64,000 bases of DNA from the NCBI GenBank assembly GCA_023428645.1, contig JAEYXD010000010.1, forward strand, positions 7,124 through 71,123, read 5' to 3'. Below are positions 1-8,039 of this stretch, piece after piece. A program made the position numbers and the translations under genes. This stretch comes from Pseudomonadota bacterium. Its GTDB lineage: Bacteria > Pseudomonadota > Gammaproteobacteria > Steroidobacterales > Steroidobacteraceae. The stretch's first letter is position 1; every line of letters starts with the position of its first letter. Under the pieces are notes generated by a model. The model saw nothing but the letters and a program-made list of their open reading frames with translations. It was not told the DNA's origin and made no database searches.

Positions 1-1
1 G

Positions 2-1495
2 ATGTTGAACTCGAACCTCGGCGATACGCGCGAAGCGATCAAGGCCGATGCCAGGGATCTCGCGCTGGCCGCTCCCATCATGATCGACGACACGCAGCTC
101 GTCGGCGAATCGCTCGGCGTCAAGACGAATGGCGAGGTGTTCGTCATCGACTCGCAAGCGGGCTTCAAGGTGGCCTATCGCGGCGCCGCGAGCGGCGTGG
201 CGCAGGCGCTCGAGGCGGTCGTCGCGGGCACGCCGGTCGCGAAAGCGACGCTGCCGGCGACTGGTTGCGAGGCGAGCTTCCCCGAGCTCGCGAAGCGCAG
301 CGCTCATGCGCGGATCTCGTATGAGAAGACGATCGCGCCGCTGCTCGAAGAAAAGTGCGTCGCGTGTCATCGCGACGGCGGCATCGGCCCGTGGGCAATG
401 TCGAGCTACGAGATGATCAAGGGCTTCGCGCCGATGATTCGCGAGGTCGTGCGCACGAAGCGCATGCCGCCGTGGCACGTCGACCCGCATTACGGCGCCT
501 GGAAGAACGACAGGGGTCTTTCGATCGCGCAGGCGCAGACGCTCGTGCATTGGATCGAGGCCGGAGCACCGCGCGGCGCGGGCACGAACGATCCGTTGCA
601 AGCCGCGAAGAAAGAGTGGCCGACGTGGACGCTGGGCGAGCCGGATCTCGTGATCGAGACGCCGCCGTTCACGACGCCGCCGACGGGCACGATTCCCTAC
701 CAGAATGTCACGGTAAAGAACCCGCTGACCGAAGATCGCTGGATTCGCGCGATCGACTATGTACCCGGCCAGCGCGCCGTGTTGCATCACGTAATCGCGA
801 GCGTCGGCGGCGAGCGCTTCGGCGCGACGGCTCTCAACAACTACGTACCGGGCGCGGGCCCGCTCGAGATCCCGCAGGGCAACGGCATTCTGTTGAAGGC
901 GGGTTCGACGTTCCACTTCCAGATGCATTACACGTCGAACGGCCAGGCACTCACGGACGTGACGAAGTTCGGCCTGTACTTCATGAAGGATAAGCCGGAG
1001 CACGACTTTCAGAGCCTGATCCTGATTCAGCCGCGCTTGAAGATTCCGCCGAACACGAAGGTGCATCCCGAAACGGCCGTCGGCACGTTCAAGAGGGATG
1101 CGATGATCTACAGCTTGCATCCGCATGCGCATTTCCGCGGCAAGTCCGCGACCTTCGTCGCGCGCTATCCGGACGGGCGCGAGGAGATGCTGATCAACAT
1201 TCCGATGTACGACTTCAATTGGCAGGGCACGTACGATCTCGCGACGCCGCTGACCGTGCCGGCCGGGACGAAGATCGTCTACACGCAGGTGTTCGATAAC
1301 TCGGTGCAGAACAAGGCGAACCCCGATCCGAACAAGCTCGTGACGTGGGGCGAGCAGACCTGGCAGGAAATGGTGTTCGGCGTCGTGCGTTATCGCAACC
1401 TCGTCGAGACGGGCGAAGTCGAGACGCCGACCGGCCCGACGCAGCAGGAGATCTTCGGCGAGGAGCCGCTGCGCACGTCGGACGCCCAGCACTGA
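2..1495 (+). CDS. Redoxin / cytochrome c / copper monooxygenase-like protein, 5' end missing
   Basis: The first ~85 residues read like the end of a thioredoxin-fold (redoxin) domain. A c-type haem motif CVACH follows at residues 119-123, with a downstream MPPWH segment. The C-terminal ~250 residues carry His clusters (HHVIAS near 260, HPHAH near 370) like the copper type II ascorbate-dependent monooxygenase fold. Such three-part proteins are usually exported redox proteins of unknown substrate. The frame is already open at base 2 and the redoxin domain lacks its start, so the gene begins before the window and the first Met is probably internal. It ends just before a strong hairpin terminator. 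The domain calls are by eye and the substrate is not predictable. Confidence 0.75.
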   Translation: MLNSNLGDTREAIKADARDLALAAPIMIDDTQLVGESLGVKTNGEVFVIDSQAGFKVAYRGAASGVAQALEAVVAGTPVAKATLPATGCEASFPELAKRSAHARISYEKTIAPLLEEKCVACHRDGGIGPWAMSSYEMIKGFAPMIREVVRTKRMPPWHVDPHYGAWKNDRGLSIAQAQTLVHWIEAGAPRGAGTNDPLQAAKKEWPTWTLGEPDLVIETPPFTTPPTGTIPYQNVTVKNPLTEDRWIRAIDYVPGQRAVLHHVIASVGGERFGATALNNYVPGAGPLEIPQGNGILLKAGSTFHFQMHYTSNGQALTDVTKFGLYFMKDKPEHDFQSLILIQPRLKIPPNTKVHPETAVGTFKRDAMIYSLHPHAHFRGKSATFVARYPDGREEMLINIPMYDFNWQGTYDLATPLTVPAGTKIVYTQVFDNSVQNKANPDPNKLVTWGEQTWQEMVFGVVRYRNLVETGEVETPTGPTQQEIFGEEPLRTSDAQH

Positions 1496-1520
1496 CGATT
1501 GCCGCCGAAGGGGCGCAGCA

Positions 1521-1552
1521 AAGAGCCGCGGCGAAAGTCCGCGGCTTTTTTA
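1521..1552. terminator. Rho-independent terminator
   Basis: The arms AGCCGCGG and CCGCGGCT (1524-1531 and 1539-1546) enclose a 7-nt loop and are followed on the plus strand by a T run at 1546-1551. It ends transcription of the redox gene that stops at 1495. The A-rich flank on the other side could also serve minus-strand transcripts. Confidence 0.85.
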
Positions 1553-1684
1553 CGGCGTTCCCTCGATCGCAATCTTCTCGATTCCGCTTCGCTGCGCGAT
1601 CGCGAGGACGCGGGCAACTGTGTCGTACCAGGGGAAATTCCCGTGGCAAATACCGAGACGACACCGATGCAAGGCGACTTTGTC
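1550..1684 (-). pseudogene. Remnant of an exbD-like C-terminus
   Basis: An open minus-strand stretch ends in TAA at 1552-1550. Its last ~27 residues (WYDTVARVLAIAQRSGIEKI and following) resemble the C-terminal helix and final strand of ExbD/TolR proteins. The N-terminal membrane segment and most of the periplasmic domain are absent: upstream codons are low-complexity Arg/Ala/Gly, and the receiver gene ends at 1714. I read it as a decayed exbD end, with the hairpin at 1524-1546 as its old terminator. The similarity is short, so chance is possible. Confidence 0.35.
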
Positions 1685-1713
1685 GCCCTCCTCAGCCCGC
1701 GGCCGCGGAGGCG

Positions 1714-2154
1714 CTAGCCGCCGGCGGCGCGCCTTGCGGCCGGATCCGCCAGATGCCGCCGCACGACCCGCTCCACCTCCCTGCGATACACGTCGGCATC
1801 GTGCGGCTTCGACAGGCATTCGAGCGCGCCGAGCGCATAACTTGCTTCGATGGCGGCGCGGTCACGGCTCGACGTCAGCACAACGACTGCGCCCGCCCCG
1901 CTCGCCTCATCGCGCAACCGTCGCAGCACGCCGTGCCCATTCGTTCTCGGTACATTCAATTCCAACAATACGAGGCGCGGTACGTGCGGGGCCTTCGTAT
2001 ACAGCCCGTTGTCGAACATCAACCGCAACGCTTGTTCGCCATCCTTGACGCGCACGAGCGACGCCGCGGGCGCGGCGCTGCGAACCGCCGCTCGCGTGAG
2101 CTTCGAGTCAGCGTCACAGGCATCGATGAGCAGTACGTCGATTGTCTCGTGCAT
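1714..2154 (-). CDS. Atypical receiver-domain protein (Rcp1-like) with Glu at the phosphorylation site
   Basis: A stand-alone CheY-like receiver of 146 aa. The start chosen is the ATG at 2154 because the receiver fold begins at once (MHETIDVLLID); the frame stays open further upstream but that part is unlike the family. The motif LVLLELNVPRTNG is that of small Rcp1-type response regulators, but the phospho-acceptor Asp is Glu65. The N-terminal acidic pair reads D-A instead of two acidic residues. The switch Thr94 and Lys116 are kept. It therefore probably cannot be phosphorylated normally and may be locked in an active-like state. No kinase is adjacent; the divergent neighbour is the phospholipase D-family gene. 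Confidence 0.75.
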   Translation of the reverse strand: MHETIDVLLIDACDADSKLTRAAVRSAAPAASLVRVKDGEQALRLMFDNGLYTKAPHVPRLVLLELNVPRTNGHGVLRRLRDEASGAGAVVVLTSSRDRAAIEASYALGALECLSKPHDADVYRREVERVVRRHLADPAARRAAGG

Positions 2155-2406
2155 CTGGTGTTCATTCGCAAGGCTTCGTATCGACAGAACACGAATGAAC
2201 GGCGACGAAGGGTTCCCTTCTCGGCCATCCGCGATCAGCGGTTGCGAATGCAATGATGCGCGCGCCACCTCCTTCGCCGCATCGTGAGGGCAACCAGCGA
2301 CGCTCGCTGCAATGTCTACGCGCGATCCGACACTTCGCGTGCATGGGGAACATTCCCGACAGGTCGCCAGTTTCTAGAGCCACCGAGTGCAGTTCCTTGA
2401 AAAAAG

Positions 2407-3789
2407 GTGAACACCTCACGCACCCCTCCATGCAGGTTGGCCTCTGCGTTCCTCGCAGCGATCTTGCTGTGCACGTCGTGTGTCGCGCTCAACCCCGAAG
2501 CCGAGCCGTCACAGGCACAGCCGATCGTCACGAAGCAGCGTGCGATCAGCGAGGATGCCGCCGATGCGCTTCTCGAACGAGCGCTCGATGAATACAGCAA
2601 CGACGCGGCGCTCCGCGACCTCATCGACGAAGTCCGACGCTACGCCTCGACCCCACTGACGGCCGGCAACAAGGTCACCGTCCTCGTCGATGGACCGCAG
2701 ACCTTCGGCGCCATCGAAGGCGCGCTGCAATCCGCCCGTCACCATATTCACGTCGAGACATTCATCTTCGGCAGTACCGGCATCGGCCGCCAATTCGCGG
2801 ACCTGCTCGTGAAGAAGCATGCCGAAGGCGTCGAGGTGCGCATCATCTACGACAGCGTCGGCAGCATGGAAACGCCTCGCGCGTTCTTCGATGAGCTGCG
2901 CGCGAAGGGCTTGGACGTGCGCGAATTCCGGCCGATGAATCCGGTCGAAACGCCGCAGATCTGGAAGATCCAGAATCGTGATCATCGCAAGATCGTCGTC
3001 GTCGACGGCAAGGTCGGCTTCGCCGGCGGCATCAACATCGACAACACCTATTCGAGTGCATCGAGCAGCCGGCCCGGCCCCAAGCAAGGGCTCGAAGACG
3101 GCTGGCGCGACACACACATGCGCATCGAGGGCCCGGCGGTCCGCCAACTGCAGCAACTTTTCATCGACACGTGGAACAAGACTGGCGAGCGCACGCACTT
3201 CGCGGAGGAACGATACCTTCCACCGCTCAAGGAACAGAGCGACGCGCTCGTCACGATCGTCGCGAACGACAGCGAGAGCGATGACCGCTCGCTCTACGGC
3301 ACGTATCTCGCCGCATTCACGAAATCCCAGCAGCGGCTCTGGATCACGCATGCCTACTTCGCGCCGAACGAAGAGCTGCTGCGCGCGATGACGGACGCCG
3401 TTCAGCGCGGCGTCGACGTGCGGCTGATCGTGCCGGGGTTCACGGATTCACGCATCGTGCTGCAGGCCACGCGCGCGACGTACACGGGCCTGCTGGACAA
3501 GGGCGTTCGCATCTATCAGCTCGATGATGCCTTCCTGCACGCGAAGAGCGTCGTCGTGGACGGCGCGGTCTCGATCGTCGGGTCCGCCAATCTCGACATG
3601 CGCAGCTTCGTTCACAACGACGAGGTCAACGCGATCGTCATCAGCAGGGACTTCGGCGCGAAGATGGAGGAGGTCTTTCTGCGCGACCAGAAGGCCGCGC
3701 GCGAGATCTCGCTCGAGGAATGGCAGGATCGATCGCTGCTGCAACGGCTCAAGGAGTTCGGCGCGCGAATGATGGGCTATTGGCTGTAA
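2407..3789 (+). CDS. Phospholipase D-family protein, cardiolipin synthase-like lipoprotein
   Basis: 460 aa with two HxKx4D motifs: H193/K195/D200 in NRDHRKIVVVDGK and H378/K380/D385 in LHAKSVVVDG. These pair to form the phosphatidyl-transferase active site, which in cardiolipin synthases condenses two phospholipids. The N-terminus has a hydrophobic signal with Cys25 in an imperfect lipobox (LCTSC), so the protein may be a periplasmic lipoprotein rather than having the two membrane spans of classic ClsA. The start is GTG at 2407, with AAGG overlapping it. The gene converges on nagE with only 7 bp between them. The activity could be another PLD-type transfer. Confidence 0.85.
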   Translation: MNTSRTPPCRLASAFLAAILLCTSCVALNPEAEPSQAQPIVTKQRAISEDAADALLERALDEYSNDAALRDLIDEVRRYASTPLTAGNKVTVLVDGPQTFGAIEGALQSARHHIHVETFIFGSTGIGRQFADLLVKKHAEGVEVRIIYDSVGSMETPRAFFDELRAKGLDVREFRPMNPVETPQIWKIQNRDHRKIVVVDGKVGFAGGINIDNTYSSASSSRPGPKQGLEDGWRDTHMRIEGPAVRQLQQLFIDTWNKTGERTHFAEERYLPPLKEQSDALVTIVANDSESDDRSLYGTYLAAFTKSQQRLWITHAYFAPNEELLRAMTDAVQRGVDVRLIVPGFTDSRIVLQATRATYTGLLDKGVRIYQLDDAFLHAKSVVVDGAVSIVGSANLDMRSFVHNDEVNAIVISRDFGAKMEEVFLRDQKAAREISLEEWQDRSLLQRLKEFGARMMGYWL

Positions 3790-3796
3790 CGCCACG

Positions 3797-5536
3797 TTAC
3801 ACGGCGATTCCGTTCGCGCGCATCGACGCATGCGTCGCGGGCGCGGCGGCCCCCATCAGGAGGTGCAACGTGTGGCTGCCGAGCCTCGCGATGCTGCGCA
3901 CGCCGGCCCGGCGCAGCGCGGCTTCATCGATTCGCTCCCCGTCCGCGACATCCACGCATACGCGCGTCGCGTTCGCCGCGGTCCGCACCACATTCGCCGC
4001 GCCGCCGACGGCTGCGATCAATGCAGTCGCGTCAAGAGACACCACCTCTTGCACTGGCCGGGTCGGTTCCGGCGCCTCGCCCGCGAGCGGCGCCCCACCA
4101 CCGCCCATCGCCGCGCGCATCTCGCCTGCCACTTGATCCGCAATCGGGCCGAGCACGACCTGCAAGGCCGTGGCCGACGGACGCACGAGGCCACGCGCGC
4201 CGAGCATCCGCAGCACCGGCTCGTCCACGCGCGCTTGATCCTGCACGACGAGCCGCAAGCGCGTCGTGCACGCATCGACGCTCCGCAAGTTCGCCGCACC
4301 GCCGAGCGCTTGTACGAAGGCGCCCCCGCGATCCGACGCGGCACTCACCGGCGCCACAGTCGTGGCGATCGGCTCGCGACCCGGCGTGGCGAGTCCCAAG
4401 CGCACGATCGCGTAGTAGAAGAGCGCGTAATACACCACGAAGTACGCGAGCCCGACAGGCAGCAGCAGCCACGGGCGCGTCGCGCGCCCCAGACTCAATA
4501 CGTAGTCGAACACGCCCGCCGAAAAGCCGAAACCGAGCTTCGCGCCCAGGAGGTTCATGATGACGTGCGCGAGCCCCGTGAGCACGGCATGGATCGCGTA
4601 CAGCACCGGCGCGATGAACATGAACGTGAATTCGATCGGCTCCGTCACGCCCGTGAGAAACGACGTGAGCGCGAGCGACAACAGCATGCCCCCGACCGCC
4701 TTGCGCCGCTCGGGCAGCGCAGCGCGGTACATGGCCAGACACGCCGCGGGCAGTCCGAACATCATCACCGGGAAGAATCCGCTCATGAAGGCGCCGGCCG
4801 TCGGATCGCCCGCCATGAAGCGCTTCAGATCCCCCGTCACGCCGTTGTAGTCCCCCACGATGAACCAGGCGGCGTTGTTCAAGATGTGATGCAGGCCTGT
4901 GACGATGAGCAGCCGATTGAGCACGCCGTAGACGAACAGACCGACGTTGCCGGACTGCACGATGCCGTGGCTGAACGCATCCATGCCGCGCTCGAGCACG
5001 CCCCATCCCAAGCCGAACACGAGCGCGAGCCCGATGCCCGCGATGCCGCTGACGATCGGGACGAAGCGCCGCCCGCCGAAGAACGCGAGATAGTCCGGCA
5101 GCTTGAAGTTCGCATAACGGTTGTAGAAAAAGCCCGCCAGCAGTCCCGACACGATGCCGAGCGGCACGCTGAATTTCGAGATTTCCCGCGCCCGCGCCGC
5201 ATTCATTGCGAGATCGCGCGCCGCCTCCGGCATGCCGGCAACGACGCCCGGATCGACGGCGATGAGCGTTTCGGCTCCATTCGCGGCGACCAAGTAGCAG
5301 ACGACGCCCGCGAGCGCGGCCGCGCCATGGTTCTCGCGGGCAAGCCCGACCGCGACGCCGATCGCGAACATGATGCCGAGATTCGCGAAGATCGCCTCGC
5401 CTGCCGCCGCGACGAACGGCATCGCGAGCAGGTCCGGTTGACCGATGCGCAACAGCAGGCCAGCGACGGGCAATACCGCGATCGGCAGCATCAGCGCGCG
5501 CCCGATCGGCTGCAGTCTCTCGAGCACGTGCTTCAT
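3797..5536 (-). CDS. nagE: PTS N-acetylglucosamine transporter, EIIC-EIIB with a second degenerate EIIB
   Basis: 579 aa. Residues 1-380 are the membrane EIIC domain of the glucose/GlcNAc family, with GVTEPIEF at ~296-303 as the substrate-site signature. Residues ~404-475 are EIIB with phospho-Cys423 (DACTTRL). Residues ~502-565 form a second EIIB-like domain in which that position is Asn522 (ANATRV), so it cannot accept phosphate the usual way. It imports GlcNAc as GlcNAc-6-phosphate, taking phosphate from the fusion protein encoded just upstream. The two genes overlap by 4 bp (ATGA). The open frame extends far beyond 5536, but the Met at 5536 begins the family N-terminus (MKHVLERLQPIGRALMLPIA). 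Confidence 0.93.
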   Translation of the reverse strand: MKHVLERLQPIGRALMLPIAVLPVAGLLLRIGQPDLLAMPFVAAAGEAIFANLGIMFAIGVAVGLARENHGAAALAGVVCYLVAANGAETLIAVDPGVVAGMPEAARDLAMNAARAREISKFSVPLGIVSGLLAGFFYNRYANFKLPDYLAFFGGRRFVPIVSGIAGIGLALVFGLGWGVLERGMDAFSHGIVQSGNVGLFVYGVLNRLLIVTGLHHILNNAAWFIVGDYNGVTGDLKRFMAGDPTAGAFMSGFFPVMMFGLPAACLAMYRAALPERRKAVGGMLLSLALTSFLTGVTEPIEFTFMFIAPVLYAIHAVLTGLAHVIMNLLGAKLGFGFSAGVFDYVLSLGRATRPWLLLPVGLAYFVVYYALFYYAIVRLGLATPGREPIATTVAPVSAASDRGGAFVQALGGAANLRSVDACTTRLRLVVQDQARVDEPVLRMLGARGLVRPSATALQVVLGPIADQVAGEMRAAMGGGGAPLAGEAPEPTRPVQEVVSLDATALIAAVGGAANVVRTAANATRVCVDVADGERIDEAALRRAGVRSIARLGSHTLHLLMGAAAPATHASMRANGIAV

Positions 5537-8037
5537 GACGTCACCTTGGCGGGGTGTGCCGCGTCGCGCACGAGCGCGCGCACGGCATCGGCGGATTCGA
5601 GCCAGATTGCCTGCTGCGCGAGCGCTGCCGCTCGCTCGAGCGTCAGCTCGCGAATGAGCGCTTTGATATGCGGGATCGACGCGGGCACGACGGACAGCTC
5701 GCGCACCCCGAAGCCGACGAGGATGGGCACGGCCGCGGGGTCCGAGGCGAGCCCACCGCACACCGCGACGAGCCGATCGTAGCGCTGCGCACCGAGCGCC
5801 ACGCGCTCGATCAGCCGCAGCACGGCGGGATGCAATGCGTCGATGCGATGCGCGAGCTCGGCGTGCGTACGATCCATCGCGAGCGTGTATTGCGTCAGAT
5901 CGTTCGTGCCGATCGAGAGAAAGTCGCACTCGCTCGCGAGCTGCTCCGCAAGCATGGCCGCCGCGGGCGTTTCGATCATCACGCCGATCGACACGGCGCC
6001 GTCGCGCCGCAGCTCCCCGCACAACTCACCGACGATGCGTCGAATCGCTCGCAGCTCCGCAACGTCGGTGATCATCGGCAGCAGGACGCGACATTGCTCG
6101 TACGGCTGCACGGCCAGCAGCGCGCGCAGCTGGGTACGCAGCAGGTCCGGTCGCCACAAGCTCGTGCGGATGCCGCGCAAGCCGAGCGCGGGATTCGGCT
6201 CCGTCGGCAACGGCAAGTACGGGATGGGTTTGTCGCCGCCGATGTCGAGCGTGCGTACGATCAGCGGCCGGCCGGCGAGCGCGTTCGCAATGGCCTGGTA
6301 TTCGCGGCGCTGCTCGTGTTCGTCCGGCGCCGCCGAACGTCCGAGGAACAGGAACTCGGTACGCAACAATCCACACCCTTCCGCGCCATTCGCGAGCGCG
6401 ATCGGCACCTCGGCGAGCGAGCCCAAGTTCGCGAACACTTCGATGCGCTCACCGTCCGCCGTACGGCATTCGCTTTGCGCCGCCGCGCGCTCGCTCTGCT
6501 TGCGTTCCTGGCGCGTCCGCAACGTCTGCTCCGCCGCGGCAATCGCGGCGGTGTCGGGCGCGGCATGCAACACGCCTGTCTCGGCGTCGAGGATCAGCCA
6601 CTCGCCCGCGGCAATGCTCAGGACTTGAGGACCCGTAGCGACGAGCATCGGCACGCCGATCGCGGCCGCCAGAATCGCCACGTGCGAGCTCGCGCCGCCC
6701 GCCGCCATGCAGATGCCCGCGATGCGCGACGCGTCCAGCGCGACGAACTGCGACGGCTTCAAATCGTCGCACACGACGATCGCGCGCTCCGGCAGTGACG
6801 GGGCGGCATCCGGAACCGCCCCAACGAGTACTTGCAGGACCTGCGTTTCCAGATCCAACAGATCGTCGATGCGCTCCGCGAGTCGCGGATCGCCGAGCGC
6901 GCGCAACGTGTCGGCGCTGTCGCGGACCGCGCGCCGCCACGCGAAGCCGGCGCTCTTGCCGCGCGCGATCGAGCGCCGCGCGGCCGCGACGAGCTCCCAG
7001 TCATCGAGAAATTCCAGATGCGCCGCGATCACCTCGCGCGCGGTCGCATGGGCCGCATGGCGCATGCGCTCGAGCCGCGCGCGCACCTCGGCTCGCGCAC
7101 GATCGAATTCCGCGATCTCGTGCGCGATGCCCCCGCCCGCCTCCTCGACCGCGATCGCGGGCGCTTGCAACAACACGGCGCGGCCGACCGCGAGTCCGCG
7201 ACTGGCGATCACACCACGCACACGTGCTTGCGGCGCGGCCGTGCGCCCCGCGGCGACGGGCGGCGCAGTCGGGGAAGCCTCTTCCGCCGCGTGGCCGAGC
7301 AAGGGCGCGAGCGCGGCGAGCGCGCCTTCGGCATCCGCGCCCGACGCGGCGATCACGACCTCGTCGTTGCATTTGAGTCCGAGCGACAGCAGGCCGACGG
7401 CACTCTTCGCGTTCGCGCCGCGGCCCTTCGCGCGCAGCTCGATTGCGGCGGCGAACGCCTTCGCGGCCTGCGCGATCGTTGCCGCGGGGCGCGCGTGAAC
7501 GCCGTGCTCGAGCGCGATCCGCACGGCGCGCGTGATCGCGGCGCCCGCGGGTCGCGCCGTGGTGTGGGCATCCGCATGTCTGGCAGTGACGGTCGCGATG
7601 AGATCGCCGATCTCGACCTCGCGTCCGCTGCGCGTGGCGACGATTTCGAACGCGTCCACGTTCGTCACCACGATCGGCGTGATCAAGCTCTTCGCACGCC
7701 GCGCCAAGTGGGCCAGATCGAATTGAATCAGCCGCCGCCCCGTCGTCACGCGATCGCCGACACTGACATGCGCCGTGAAGCCCTCGCCCGCGAGCGCTAC
7801 GGTATCGATGCCGACGTGCAGCAGCAGCTCCGCGCCCGAATCGGCGCGCAGCGCAATGGCATGCTTCGTGTCGGGCAGCGACAGCACGATGCCGTCGCAC
7901 GGTGCATGGAGCGCATCGTTCGTCGGGTCGATACAGACGCCTGCGCCAATCAGCCGCTGCGCGAACACCTCGTCGGGAACCTCATCGAGGCCGGCCAGCC
8001 AGCCGCGCAGCGGTGAACGCAACGTCGTGTTCGACAT
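5533..8037 (-). CDS. nagF: PTS EIIA-HPr-EI fusion phosphotransferase
   Basis: 834 aa joining three PTS proteins. EIIA(Glc-type) covers 1-150 with active His74 (LLLHVGIDTV). HPr covers ~165-250 with His181 (HGVHARPAATIA). Enzyme I covers ~272-834 with His452 (GGASSHVAILA), the PEP-binding barrel and the AVCGG motif near the C-terminus. It carries phosphate from PEP through EI, HPr and EIIA to the EIIB of NagE, so the locus needs no separate ptsHI. It starts 2 bp after the hexosaminidase stop and overlaps nagE by ATGA, implying one transcript. Similar fusions occur in Xanthomonas-type nag clusters. Confidence 0.95.
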   Translation of the reverse strand: MSNTTLRSPLRGWLAGLDEVPDEVFAQRLIGAGVCIDPTNDALHAPCDGIVLSLPDTKHAIALRADSGAELLLHVGIDTVALAGEGFTAHVSVGDRVTTGRRLIQFDLAHLARRAKSLITPIVVTNVDAFEIVATRSGREVEIGDLIATVTARHADAHTTARPAGAAITRAVRIALEHGVHARPAATIAQAAKAFAAAIELRAKGRGANAKSAVGLLSLGLKCNDEVVIAASGADAEGALAALAPLLGHAAEEASPTAPPVAAGRTAAPQARVRGVIASRGLAVGRAVLLQAPAIAVEEAGGGIAHEIAEFDRARAEVRARLERMRHAAHATAREVIAAHLEFLDDWELVAAARRSIARGKSAGFAWRRAVRDSADTLRALGDPRLAERIDDLLDLETQVLQVLVGAVPDAAPSLPERAIVVCDDLKPSQFVALDASRIAGICMAAGGASSHVAILAAAIGVPMLVATGPQVLSIAAGEWLILDAETGVLHAAPDTAAIAAAEQTLRTRQERKQSERAAAQSECRTADGERIEVFANLGSLAEVPIALANGAEGCGLLRTEFLFLGRSAAPDEHEQRREYQAIANALAGRPLIVRTLDIGGDKPIPYLPLPTEPNPALGLRGIRTSLWRPDLLRTQLRALLAVQPYEQCRVLLPMITDVAELRAIRRIVGELCGELRRDGAVSIGVMIETPAAAMLAEQLASECDFLSIGTNDLTQYTLAMDRTHAELAHRIDALHPAVLRLIERVALGAQRYDRLVAVCGGLASDPAAVPILVGFGVRELSVVPASIPHIKALIRELTLERAAALAQQAIWLESADAVRALVRDAAHPAKVTS

Positions 8038-8039
8038 GA

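Noticed and set aside
3830..5782. Long plus-strand open frame of 650 codons opposite nagE
   Set aside because: It is Arg/His/Asp-rich, lacks any family motif and lies fully opposite a clear membrane transporter; high GC leaves antisense frames open.
5537..6022. N-terminal extension of nagE within the open frame
   Set aside because: It overlaps the EI domain of the upstream fusion gene and is Arg/Ala-rich; the family start and ATGA overlap are at 5536.
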